Of a stretch of DNA of 39,558 nucleotides, positions 11,301 to 22,502 are shown piece after piece. Below the pieces are notes generated by a model. It worked only from the letters and a program-made list of their open reading frames with translations, was not told the DNA's origin and searched no databases. Origin of the DNA: Lenisia limosa (Eukaryota > Breviatea); assembly GCA_001655205.1 (NCBI GenBank), contig LPNZ01007893.1, positions 1 to 39,558 on the forward strand, in the 5' to 3' direction. The first letter of the stretch is position 1. Each line of letters begins with the position of its first letter. The position numbers were made by a program, and so were the translations under genes.

Positions 11301-13763
11301 CTCGAAGTGTTGTGCAGAGTGATGAAACGGCTGTCTATGTCAATGGGAGACGCTACATCAAACTTGAGGTTGCCGCAGTAGTCTTCTGGGCTGGCAATAT
11401 GTGAGCTGTTTCTCATCATCTGTAGATTATTGGAAAGGGAGGAAGTGGAAAGGTGTTCAAGGTAATGCATAGTGACAGTTACCAAATATTTGCGCTGAAG
11501 CGAGTCAAACTACAGGTTGGCTATCTATGCAAGGCTATATTGAGCTATATTGGTAACATTTTTGCCACCTGACTTCCCAGGGGGCGGATCGGACCACTGT
11601 TCAATCCTATATCAATGAAATCAAGTTACTCCGCGATCTCAGAAACAAGGAGTCAATTGTCCAGCTGTTTGATGCCGAGGTTTGGCCGTATTGTCCTGTC
11701 ATATCTAGGTCAATTTAAAGGAGGGTACTATCTATTTGGTGCAAGAAGTCGGCGACTGTGACTTCAACAAACTGTTGAAAAAGTGGAGTTTTATCTTGGT
11801 TTCTCACCTCTTTAAGGCATGTAAACAAAGGAATATCGCCAAACAATATCCGTGTTTGGTGGCAGCAGATGTTAGAAGCAGGTGAGTGTTGGGTGTTTTA
11901 AAAAGATTTTCTCTCACTTCTTCAGTTCTTACCGCGCATGATGCTCGAATTGTGCATGGTGATTTAAAGCCTGCAAACTTCATTGTTGTGCAAGGAGTCC
12001 TAAAAGTATGTCAGAACTACCACTTCATATTTTGTTTAGTTGATCGATTTCGGGATTGCCAAAGCAATTAACAATGACACAACCAACATCTATCGAGACA
12101 ATCAAGTCGGAACCGTCAATTACATGAGCCCTGAGGTAAGTAGACGCAATGGACTAAAGAAGGGTAATCGTAGTATTGTAAGAAAAATGGTACATTCGCT
12201 TTTTTTTCAGATCAAACTCAACATTATGAGAAGCTTTAGTCGTATCCTGACCATTTCAGGCTCTTCAAGACCCCCATGATTCTGGAGGCCACAAAATGAA
12301 AGTAAGCATATCTGGGTTTTATTGATTAGAAATTCCATATCTTTTAGGACGGCAGTTAGTTCATGTAGCATATTCAATCTGGCATAATCTGACCACTAGG
12401 TTGGAAGAGCGTCAGACATCTGGTCTCTTGGATGCATTCTCTATCAGGTTTGTTCCTCGAAAATATCAATATTTTCTTCATTGATTTGATAACTTGGATT
12501 TTGGTGGTGATGTTAGGTTATTCTTGAGCCTGGTGTTGAAGATATCTGGATTAGCCCAACAATTTGTCAGTTTTTCTCACGCACAGATGGCGTTTGGCGT
12601 ACTTCCCTTCGGCAGGTTGAACTTGATACAGAAACTACAGGCAATCATGAACCCAAAACAAGTCATACATTTCCCGAATCATAAAGACGAGGTCAGTTAT
12701 ACGTTTTCTGATGAAACTGTCTTTGTCATTTCTCATCAAGCAGCTTCTTGTCGATGTAATCAAGAAATGTCTCGAAAGAAACCCAGCCAAGCGCCCATCC
12801 ATTCCTGACCTCCTCTCTCACCCTTTCCTCAACCCTGACGTTCTCCATTTGGTTTGTCTAGATTTCTTCTTCCAGTGTTTACATTTGCAACCTCAATTGC
12901 AAAACAAATTTCCCGTTTCAAACACGGCCAGGTTCCAATACCCTGACTCTTCAGAATCCCTCATCAGGGCTTTCAGCGCAGCAAGTGGCGACAATGCTTG
13001 TCAAGCTTGGCGCTGTCCAGGGCCCAGAGGAGGAAGTTGCCTCCGTCCTTTCGTCCTTCTGTGGTTCCGCTCCAAACATCGATCAAATTCTTCAAGCTCT
13101 CAATTCACTCAAAGTAAGCTCTCTTTCTCTATCTCTCTTTCACACCTCCCCCCTCTNNNNNNNNNNNNNNNNNNNNNNNNNNNNNNNNNNNNNNNNNNNN
13201 NNNNNNNNNNNNNNNNNNNNNNNNNNNNNNNNNNNNNNCCTCTGCCCCAAAAACTTCGTCCGCTCCTCCCCTTCCTCCAAGACCCAAGCTCCCCCCAAGA
13301 CCCCCATCATCTCAAGGTCTGTGGGGGTATGGGCTTGTCAAACTGGACATTTCATCGGGACAACCGTGTTGTTATTGCGTTTTTCTTCCACTATCAGCAG
13401 CATCTTGCATTTATTGAAAATTACATCGCAGCTTTAGCGAAAGCCAAGAGTGAGGCTGAAGCAAAGTAGGTTCCCGGGGTTATAGATCTGTTTGACTTGC
13501 TTGACTTGCTTCTTTAAGAAGTACTATGCTATATAATCTCTTGAGAAGACAGTACTTTGGATTCATTTGTGAAAAGAATATACTATATCATATATTACAC
13601 GAGCTGTTCTAATCCTTCTTTAGATCCAAGAAAGAGCCACCGCCGTCCCCCCAAGATCTCCACTCAATTCTAAAAAAGGCATNNNNNNNNNNNNNNNNNN
13701 NNNNNNNNNNNNNNNNNNNNNNNNNNNNNNNNNNNNNNNNNNNNNNNNNNNNNNNNNNNNNNN
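8393..13763 (+). CDS. TTK: Mps1/TTK dual-specificity spindle-checkpoint kinase (gap-interrupted)
   Basis: The kinase monitors kinetochore-microtubule attachment. The start exon reads [20 protein letters not shown] and is followed by a long Ser/Pro/Lys-rich N-terminus in many exons up to about 11300. The catalytic domain runs 11430-12830. Its motifs are the glycine loop [22 protein letters not shown] with the ATP lysine, HGDLKPANF (catalytic loop, where vertebrates have HSDLKPANF), [10 protein letters not shown], and [12 protein letters not shown], which is the Mps1 signature. Later come [20 protein letters not shown] and [16 protein letters not shown]-terminal helical part follows ([15 protein letters not shown], about 12980), then a proline-rich tail ([12 protein letters not shown]), a helix ([20 protein letters not shown]) and DLHSILKKA, cut by the gap at 13683-13763. 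Further gaps at 9854-9940 and 13157-13238 remove sequence. The exact end is unknown, and the tail after 13238 could belong to another gene. Confidence 0.88.
8921..9076 (+). repeat. Five-copy 32-bp tandem repeat spanning a TTK exon end and splice donor
   Basis: Copies lie at 8921-8952, 8953-8984, 8985-9016, 9017-9044 (28 bp, four bases lost) and 9045-9076. The unit reads CCGCCATTTAAACCTGTATG and then a G run and CTTT. The first copy holds the end of an exon ([18 protein letters not shown]) followed by the donor GTATGG. Every later copy repeats that exon end and donor, except copy 2, where GTATGG has become GAATGG. The unit is not a multiple of three, so use of a later donor would shift the frame. 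Confidence 0.9.
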
Positions 13764-13952
13764 TATTGGATTGATGGCTTCATGTATTGAAGCAGTAATT
13801 GAAAATTCATCTCACACTCCAGCAAGTTTCTGAAAGCGAACAACACAGTCCTAATGGGTGGACCCAAGCTTTTGCCTAATTTATTCTATTGTTTCCGATT
13901 CTAAGTATTTCTTTTTTCTTTTTCTTTTATTGATAGACTGTTCTGAGTTCAG

Positions 13953-16900
13953 TTAGGTATGGGTTATTGTTGGTATATTAAGGGGTCTGAAATGACATAG
14001 AGCTGTTTCTTGTTGGCTAACGTTCTTTCAAATCGACTGTGGTGTTTGTTGAAAAGAACGTGAAATTCAAAAAACCCTCCATAACTATCGATATTACTCA
14101 TCTTTGTGAGCAGGGTGCCAACGCCTTGGGAAGCGGAGAGGATGGAGGCGGAGGTCACTGTAGCTTGATAAAGAACTTTGAAATACTTGGCTTCGGTATC
14201 GACGTCAACTTTTCCTTCTTGACCTTCAGAGCGTTATTCGTTACACCGGATTCCAAGCAGTTGTTAACATGTCGGTTTGCTTCTTCCTCTCTACAGAGTA
14301 AGGGCAAGACACTTCTCACCTTGAGAAGGAGAGAGTCTCAGTACATATGGGACACGTTAATCTACTGAATTAGTGGATACCACCAGGTATTATTTTTTAA
14401 CAAATTGACAAAACCCACCTTGTTTCCTCCTGATTGGGTTTAATTAAACCTATTGGAGAGGCCTCTCTGTGGAAATGAAAGAGCAGTAATTCGCAAACAC
14501 AATCCTGTCAAAACCAACATTGGAGGTGGTAGGAGGTCAACTTCCTCCTCCTCTGCCACATCGACACATGAGTTGACATGGCTTGTGGCTGCAGCAAAAC
14601 TGAAGAGGAAGAAGAAATGGCGCATTTTTTGCCAAATCAAGAATAGTGCAAGTTAGCTCAAAAAATATGGATACTATATGATTATATGATATGCATATTG
14701 TATCTTTTCTATCAGTTTTGCTGCTTAAACAGTGTGAGACTCGCAACAAAAAAACATGAAAACATATCATTGGTTTCATTTATTACTCGATATAGCTTAC
14801 CTTAGATTTGACAAGTTTTCCTGACAAATGGGACAAACAGTGTCCACTGCTGGTACAGCTTTTCCTAACAAGTGAGTGGCATTGTAGGGTTGTTTTCCAC
14901 ATAAATATTGAGCATAACATAAAATATGTTATCCAACCTACCAAAGAGTGATGTTATTGGCGTTGTGACTGAAACAAAATTACTAGCTCTCACACCCAAA
15001 AGTCGCAAGGATGCTGGAAGAATGTCCTAACAGTCAGGAACGGAAAAGAACCTACATCAAGAAGATTCAGAGCTAAAATGTAAAAAAAAAAAACTTCCAA
15101 TTACCTGATGATTCAATTTCATGAAAGTCATTTGTAGCTTTTGAAAGAGTTGTTGACCTTGAGAAAACCTTTCATGGTGATAATGTTGAAATAATAATGA
15201 TTGTGGGCTGATGATAATGATGATAATAATCAATAGATGATGAAATGCTACTAATGATATACTACTACAATATATAATAACAGCCTCACACCTTAAAGTT
15301 TGTGGTTTTAGCCTTGATACTTATGGTAATAGCTCTTATTTCTTCTTCCTTCAGTGAACTTGAAACCTACTCAATTTTCAGTTTTGGTACTAAGAGAATC
15401 CAAGCCAAACATGGGCAGAATAATTCCAATAGTTTCCAACCTTATAAGCAATGTCTGAAATGAACTGACGTAAAACTGCAATTGAAGAGGTCCCGCCAAA
15501 AGTTCTCTCAGCTGACAGGCTTTTTCGTTCTTCGCGTCTAAATGGTAAGAACAAAGGGCAACAAATCTACAAAGGACTATGAACAAAAAGGTGCTAGTAT
15601 CAGCATTATGGCATCCCCACCCCCCCGGATTAAATATCGATATACTATATCAGACATGCCAACTTGATATGGTCTTCTCCGCCGATTCCGAGGGCAGAGG
15701 CAAAATAAAAACTCGAGGCCCTTTCATTGAAAAGTCCTGCAATGATATAACGATTATCTAAGACATCTTGACAGGTGTGTATACCCAGTGCAGCCAATTC
15801 TGCTTGTTGAACCTGGGGGTAAGACTATGGAATTCATACCTTTCCTATCCCTCCAATTTTTTTAACATTTAATTTTTTCATAAAATTGATACACGCCTCT
15901 TTAGTCGACCCAACAATCTACAGTATTAAGACACGGCCCTTTACCGTTTGTCCATTAGGCTTATTGAAGTCTGAGGCGGTTTTTGAGATGAGTCTATTTG
16001 GCCCGGCTCCAGCGCTACACGTCAATTGCGTCTCACTGAAAAGTAAACACCTATTCTTGGCAGCCTCACTCAAACACCTTCTGTCGAATTTCAACCGTGA
16101 GGGTGGCTATGTCAAGTTCGGGGTGGATTTTGAGGTAATCGGTCACGTTCAATTGTGCTTCATCAAGCGACATTGCCAATGTTACAAATAAATAGCAATA
16201 CCGTAAAATTGGGATCGTATTGGGCGAAAACCGCTTGAATTTTGTTTGCTTCCTTCCTGTACAAGCCAGATGTCATTGGAACAATCTTCAAATGTGGACA
16301 CAGTTTCTGAATCAGTTATTCCGGACTGGATGACATGATTTGGCACTCTTGCAAATGGTACATATAATATTAAGTTATCTATGGTTACAAATACACTGCA
16401 CTGTCAATTTTCGAGTATTATTGAGAAATGTAATACGCAGCAGATGATAGAAACAAGATTTCTACGTCGCTCAGGAGCCTCCCACCAATGCAATGAACCC
16501 TGGCATGGCTGCACGAACGCCATACTTCCGTGCCTCATAATTGGAAGTACTCAACATTGACATTCCTCCAACTGCAATGGGGATTCCCTTTCGTCAGAAG
16601 AGAAAGAAACAAACTTTCAGAGAAGGGTTTAGTTTTTCTTCACAGGCGGCAAAGAAAGCGTCCATATCAATATGAATCCAATTCGTTGTCAATCCTCTTG
16701 ATTCTTCAAGTGTTTCCAGAAAGACATCAGTTGCTCTTATGTGATTGTCATCTGAGAATGAAATTGGCTAGTGAACTACTAACCTATTCGGAGTGTTTCC
16801 TTTCGTCTTAATAATTGATTAACAACTTCCTGGGTCTTTTTTGCCTTTTTGAGTTCATTTTGATAATATGCAGAGTTCTAAAAAGTCAACTCACACAATC

Positions 16901-17037
16901 AATACTTACCTTGGACGCTTCAAAAATGATACAATTGATCTTATCCTGGTCAACTTCTATATAATTAGTTTTGCTGACTTATTAGCCTTCCTACTTTCCA
17001 TCCCTCCTTTCAGTGAAATGCCCATTCTTTTGGACAT
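13953..17037 (-). CDS. POLK: DNA polymerase kappa (Y family) with two C-terminal UBZ4 zinc fingers
   Basis: A translesion DNA polymerase that copies past minor-groove lesions. In transcription order the exons give the N-clasp DKINCIIFEASK and NSAYYQNELKKAKKTQE, then HIDMDAFFAACEEKL (metal-binding DMD; the second F is at the steric-gate position). GIPIAVGGMSMLSTSNYEAR and KYGVRAAMPGFIA follow, then KLCPHLKIVPMTSGLYRKEA, SLDEAQLNVTDYL (second catalytic acid pair), TCSAGAGPNRLISKTASDFN and KPNGQT. The thumb and little finger are represented by VQQAELAALGLFNERASSFY and ALNLLDDILPASLRLL. Two C-x2-C-x14-H-x3-C fingers follow: CPIC...HVNSC near 14830 and 14570, and CPIC...HVNNC near 14345 and 14265. 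These bind ubiquitin on PCNA in this family. The tyrosine of the usual DEAYL motif is glutamine. The start at 17037 is chosen because that exon reads MSKRMGISLKGGMEKVDQDK; the final short exon and stop are less certain. Confidence 0.92.
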
Positions 17038-17082
17038 TACCTCATTGGAGACAGACGGCTGACCCTCTGCCTAGTAGTAACA

Positions 17083-18944
17083 ATGAGAACGAGTCGACTG
17101 GAAATATTGGTGTTTCTATTATTACTTGTCTATTCTCTACATGTCTAACCAATCAATACCCAGCTCTCAGTAGATATCGATGGGCTCTTTGTAAACACAT
17201 ACAAGCTTACTATATCTGATATTTCGAAATCGTCTTCAACATTTCCCGTGGTCAATACCTTACTGCAGGGTGAGAGGAAGTGCATAAACGTATCATATAG
17301 TATATTCCAGATGATATCACAGCCTAACGCTTTGTTCTCCGTTGGAATGACTGCTTTGAAGTCATCTTTGAGAAGCGGAATACTGGGGGGGGGGGGGGNN
17401 NNNNNNNNNNNNNNNNNNNNNNNNNNNNNNNNNNNNNNNNNNNNNNNNNNNNNNNNNNNNNNNNCAGGGTGAAGAACAACAAAACAACAGGCCAGTCTCT
17501 TAATCTAGGGGTACAAAAGAATACAGCACATAATCAATCAAGAAGAAAGAGAGTGACATATGTCCAAAAACGTTCGTCATTAATTGTTACAGTTTTCCCT
17601 TCGTTTATTATTATTATTTGAATTTGAAATTGACTTGATCATATGACAGACAAAACTCTCAGTGCCTGGCATAAACATTGGCAAAAGGTTTTTTTTAAAA
17701 TAACTTTTCTACGTGGCAATGCAGTCATTGATCTGGATGACGATCCTCTTCTTTTCCTCCAAGCTTCGGTCAGTAACTTGCATCATCATATCTTTTCTAA
17801 ATAACTACTTCATATAATACACAGGTTTCTTGTTGTTCTTTTTCTAGTACATATGATATATATTGCATGTTTTATACTATCGCAAAGTAACTTCACACAC
17901 GGCAAAGAATTGCTACTCCAAGCTCGGGAAGCAGGGCCCAGAGTCTGCCCCCAAGCCTGGAGACAGCAAATAGCTCTAGTTGTTTTTTGATGTATTGTGT
18001 CCAATTATGTCTGGTATCATCCAACTAATATAGGGCCACGCGGTGATAAAGACAAATCGCTTTATATCCATCGCAGACACTGACGCTTTCAACACTAATA
18101 ATGCCCGGTTGAAGTCGAACAGCTATGGAACCTTCAACTTGCCCTATCACCGATCTTGGGAAGCTACAAAGTTATAATGGATACCGAAATGTTCATGGCA
18201 AAATTCCAGGAGCGTGATATCGTCACAACAATACTTTTAAAGGTGCTGACTTGGGGATTAAATGTTCGGCTACGCCTAACTTCAACCTCTTCCTTCACGT
18301 AAGTGTTTTTGGAGATACTGCGGATTTTAAACTATTATGGTTGAATGAATACCCATGTTAATGCAGTTGACATGGATATTGTTTAGCTTGAAGTCTTTTT
18401 AATCCTATTTATGCGATATTCAACGCAATTCACAATACGTTTAAAATTGAACACGTTTGAGGGATGCGGCATTACTGCAATTATGCTTTCTTCTGTCTGT
18501 TCTATACTTACTCCTCAGGAAAGCACCAGTGAATTTGCAGTCATTGTGGATATTCACCTGGGACAAGTAAACTTACTGTGTGTGGACACAGAGGACGGGA
18601 CGGCTTCTGTTGGTTTTTTTTTTTTTTTTTTTATGATGATTTATGGTTTTAGTACTTTGAATCATCCCCAAACAAGATGCTGGGAGACTTGGTGTGCAAG
18701 CGTATTATAAGGCGATGTTGGGCAAAGAAATGGCAATCAAGCCAGGAGTTGGGCATTATACACTCTTTCAAGAAGTATGAAATAAAATATTTAATATCGC
18801 ACTTTTAACAAGCACGTTGTGGACGACGGCGGTCCATGCATTCCACAAGGCACGGGCGAAGTTTCTTCCGCAGTGAAGCATGGTTGTCCTCCTGTGTCTA
18901 ATATTGCGTGGATTATTGGCGTTAATATGATGATATTGTTTTGA
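17083..18944 (+). CDS. Unrecognised protein with N-terminal signal peptide
   Basis: The start MRTSRLEILVFLLLLVYSLH is a clear signal peptide or signal anchor. It is followed after a possible 21-nt intron by LSVDIDGLFVNTYKLTISD, a beta-rich, likely lumenal or secreted sequence. The frame is open up to a G run and gap at 17399-17464. Later exon-like pieces are EVEQLWNLQLALSPILGSYK (about 18117), VLTWGLNVRLRLTSTSSF (about 18244), EFAVIVDIHLGQVNLLCVD (about 18530), DAGRLGVQAYYKAMLGKEMA (about 18680) and VVDDGGPCIPQGTGEV (about 18820). The last exon ends in a hydrophobic stretch, IAWIIGVNMMILF, before TGA. I do not recognise the family, and the joins between 17470 and 18110 do not all keep phase. 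The start codon lies 45 bp from the Pol kappa start on the other strand. Confidence 0.5.
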
Positions 18945-19118
18945 GTTGTCTACCTGTTTTTAGTTTATGGTGGTTCGTTTCTTTGCACAGTATTCGGATC
19001 AGTATCGTAATGGTTGAATGTTTGTATAGGAATGTCACAAAACAAAAAAAAATTCAATAGCAATGATAATTGACCCCAAGAGAAGGAAAACATGTTTCAG
19101 AGTAACTAACCTTGGCTC

Positions 19119-22100
19119 ATGGGGCTGAACCTCAAGAATGTCGGAATTCTGAGAGAGATCGGAGCTGCTTCCACCGTGCGCGTGTTCCATGAACGCTTGG
19201 TATGAGGCCATACCAAGGATGGGCATTCCGCCTAGAGAGTAAGCCAGCCACGAGTTTATCCAAAGAACGGGTGAGGAGAAAGGGGCTTGTGTATATGTAT
19301 GTATACCAAGGAGTGTGTGAAAGCGTGAAAGCAAATAAAAAGTGTTGGAAGAATCTGCCTGTCTCCCTTGGAGTATAACTCAACGGGTTGATAAAACACC
19401 GTGTCCCCATACCCACCAACCCAATTTACGCGGTTAACCCAATGATACTGATGAAACAGACGAGACAGGTGTGTATGTGCCAATGATGGAATATGGGGGC
19501 TGCTTGTGCTATGGGATGGTGGGTTTTGTCACGGTTTTGTTTAGTTGTTGTTTCGTGTTTTTAAGTGTTGCTGTTCCTCTGCTGCTCAGCTGCTCATCAA
19601 ATAAAATTATTTTTCTTTAAAATGATTGTGGTCTTGTGCCCAGGAGAAATACTCATTTCCAGCTCAGTTTGTGTGCACCTGCTCACCACCAAACTCACCA
19701 CCAGTTTTTGACAAATTCTTGTCTGCTTGTTGTTTGTTCGTGTCAGGTTCGTGTGCTGTATGTAGAGACACAGACCTCTGTTACCAAGGTCCCCCCCCCC
19801 CCCCNNNNNNNNNNNNNNNNNNNNNNNNNNNNNNNNNNNNNNNNNNNNNNNNNNNNNNNNNNNNNNNNNNNNNNNNNNNNNNNNNNNNNNNNGTGGAAAA
19901 AGGGAAAAAGATCAAAATCTTTGTTAGCGGGTTTCCGGGAAGAAACGAATATACTCCGGTACTCCGTGCAGATAAAAAAATCAATCATACATTTACGGGA
20001 ATCAATCATACTGTGTATTTATCCTGTTTTACTAAGCGGGGAAGGGGGGCAGCTTTTAAACACATCGTGTTTGCAGAAAAAAAACATTTTCTCATTTCAT
20101 CAAGCAGATTTACTTTCTTGGAATTTTTTTTTTGTCAGTAATTTATTGTGAATGATAGTTTTTGTGTTATGTTATGTTCCTATTCTTTTCACCTTGATTC
20201 ACCTTTCCTTCAGCTGGGTTCTGCTATGAGGCAGAGCATCACTCATCCAACATTCATCGACAGTGGTTCTTCGGTTGGTGCTTCTGAGAATTAACTCATT
20301 TACCCTCAAGGTTGAAGTTATCAAGAAGGCTTATCTTCATATATTCGGTACCAGTGCTTCCAAGGTTTGTGTTATGCTTGGAACTTCAAGGGTGAAGCTC
20401 TGGTTTACAATAACAACATATGATATTATCATTTTTGTGAACAATACCAATAAACAAAATTGAACGCTCCTTATTTCATAGTTCCGGGTGCAGTCACAGC
20501 TGCGTCGTGTTGTTGATGTGGTTGCGGTACCGACCAAGGAAATGTCGCTTCAAGAGTTCTTCTTACTGTGGGGGATTGGTAATATGTCTTTTTTGTCCAA
20601 TATCAAAGCTGGGTTCATTGGGTTCTTGGGTTATGAAAACAGAATGAAGAACAGAACAGTTGTAATGTTACTGGAGGGCCATATAATACAGTCATGAATG
20701 ATGGGGATGATGCTCTGTGATGACAACGTGCGGTATTTAATGATTAAGTGACTTACTTACCCCTATAGACCTGAGTCAAAACGGCTGCTCTTAGGTATCG
20801 AGCATTCAGTTGAAAGTAGGTGCACGACCACTGGCAAATCAAAAACAAAAGAATAGTGTTGCTTTTCTTCTCATTTCTATTCGTATTCTTTGGGTCGCCG
20901 GTAGACTTCCCTTTTCCTGTCGCCAGTGCTAATAATTTGATAGTGCCACATTCCTTGATATCTGTGTAGAAGCACCGTCAGCCGAAGATGACCTTGATGT
21001 ATTGTATAACCTTGGCGAGGAGAAGAAGAAGGAAGAGGAAGAGGAAGAGGTCGAGGTGAAGGAGAAGCTCTTCCTCGTTCAACGGTATTATTTCACCAAT
21101 TTAGAATGATTTACCATTTTAGTTGGTATAATGGTGAAGATGTTCCAATAGAGAATTTCATCAATCGCTTACCGCCAAAAAGAGGTTTGAACATGTATAA
21201 TATATGATATAGTTACAAATTATTATACACTTTTTCATCATATTTGACTTTTTGTTTATTGTGAAGATAATATGCCGGGACTCTGACCAAATTATCGTAC
21301 TAAAACTTTAGTGGAACCGAATTTTGCGGCCATCTCTGAGAAGCAGGTTTTTGCGGACATTCAAAAGGCGTTTTCTGACAATGTGACTGAACAAATCACG
21401 TGAGTATGGGATTTTGTGGAATCATCATCCAGTTACATATGATATCTGTAAATTCTTATTTTTTCAAAGAGTATTTTTCAAAAGCACCGCTGTATGATGG
21501 TGAGCTCTTCCTCCCTGTTTTTACGTTGTAGGCTGCTGAAACGTCAAATATCTGTTTTGAGCGAGGATAATGAAAAAAAAGTTGGTCTGAGTACAAGTTA
21601 GTCGATGCTTGGATTTTGTTTGACTAGGATCGCCAAATTGCCGAGTTGAAACCGAAGCGTTTCCGAGTTTGCTTCTCGTTTCAAATTCTAATTCTTGTAG
21701 AAAACCGACAACCAGGAACTTGTTCTTGACATGCTTTATCATACGTGAGGGTTATGTAACTCGTTGTTTTAGCGATTTACAAATATCGCGAATTGTTTCG
21801 GTAAATAAAAGCTCCGAATAGAATATGATGATCCATCTTTATTACATAAAATACAATTGTACTGAACCTCTTTCTCCACGTTTAGATTCAAGAATGATAT
21901 TTTAGGTTCAAGAATGCCTCATCCGACAAGTGCAAAGTAGCTGCCGCAATGGTTCAAGCCATCTTCTCGGGACCCAAAGAGTTGCACTGCTTCTCACATG
22001 AAATTCGTCCTTTTTCCTCAGTTGGCTGACCTTGTTATTCCCTTCATATCGTTTGGCGTTTCTTGGCATTAATCCTTTAGGATAATTGGCAGTTCCTTCG

Positions 22101-22292
22101 GATTTTCTCTAGTCTTTTCAAATCTGAGGCTAAAGGAAGCACACGAATTGTTCTTCAAGTAAGTGGGAAATGCCATTAATGCTTGTTGGCAGTTCAGCAG
22201 ACCAAGAATTTCATGCTTTTGTCATCTGATTATTGTAGAATGATTTCAAAGACAGGTTGTTGAAAAGGGGATACAACCCACAAATAAATTGA
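19119..22292 (+). CDS. Unrecognised protein with acidic linker and coiled coil
   Basis: From about 20211 onward the exons join with consistent phase. They read MRQSITHPTFIDSGSS, VEVIKKAYLHIFGTSASK, VQSQLRRVVDVVAVPTKEMS, APSAEDDLDVLYNLGEEKKK (an acidic Glu/Lys stretch), RWYNGEDVPIENFINRLPPK, VEPNFAAISEKQVFADIQKA, LLKRQISVLSEDNEKK (coiled coil), KTDNQELVLDMLYHT, KVAAAMVQAIFSGPKELHC, DNWQFLRIFSSLFKSEAKG and a last exon ending RLLKRGYNPQIN. Upstream exon VRVLYVETQTSVTK (about 19747) and a possible first exon MGLNLKNVGILREIGA (19119, with an in-frame stop just upstream) also fit phase 0. The gap at 19805-19892 lies between them. I do not recognise the family; cytoplasmic and helical is all that can be said. 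The minus strand at 19110-19260 is also open, so the first exon is the weakest part. Confidence 0.55.
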
Positions 22293-22502
22293 AGCACAGT
22301 ACATTACACAAAATTGAAGGAGTTTGAAAACATCTCATCTTCTCATTGTTATTCAAACCAACATAACTGTTGTTGTTTTAGGTAATAAGGAATAGAAGAT
22401 GTTCCAATGTCATGAAAACGGCTGTGATGAGATGGATCCGCATCTTTTATGGGACCTTTTCGTCTTTTCTTTCCCGTCCGAAAGACTTATTGTTCTAAAA
22501 CG
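22293..22502. other. Short convergent intergenic spacer
   Basis: About 210 bases separate the stops of two converging genes. It must hold both polyadenylation regions; no other feature is visible. Confidence 0.45.

Noticed and set aside
13964-14158. Alternative Pol kappa C-terminus without the last intron
   Set aside because: Reading straight through after LLTKM gives a sequence unlike the family and crosses a good GT...AG pair; the spliced version was preferred, with low certainty.
15886-16191. 101-codon plus-strand open frame
   Set aside because: It is the antisense shadow of the Pol kappa exons that encode the SLDEA and TCSAGAGPNRL region on the minus strand.
19035-19334. Minus-strand open frame with a possible membrane segment
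   Set aside because: It has usable splice borders and remains possible, but it has no family match and the plus-strand exon here fits the following gene in phase.
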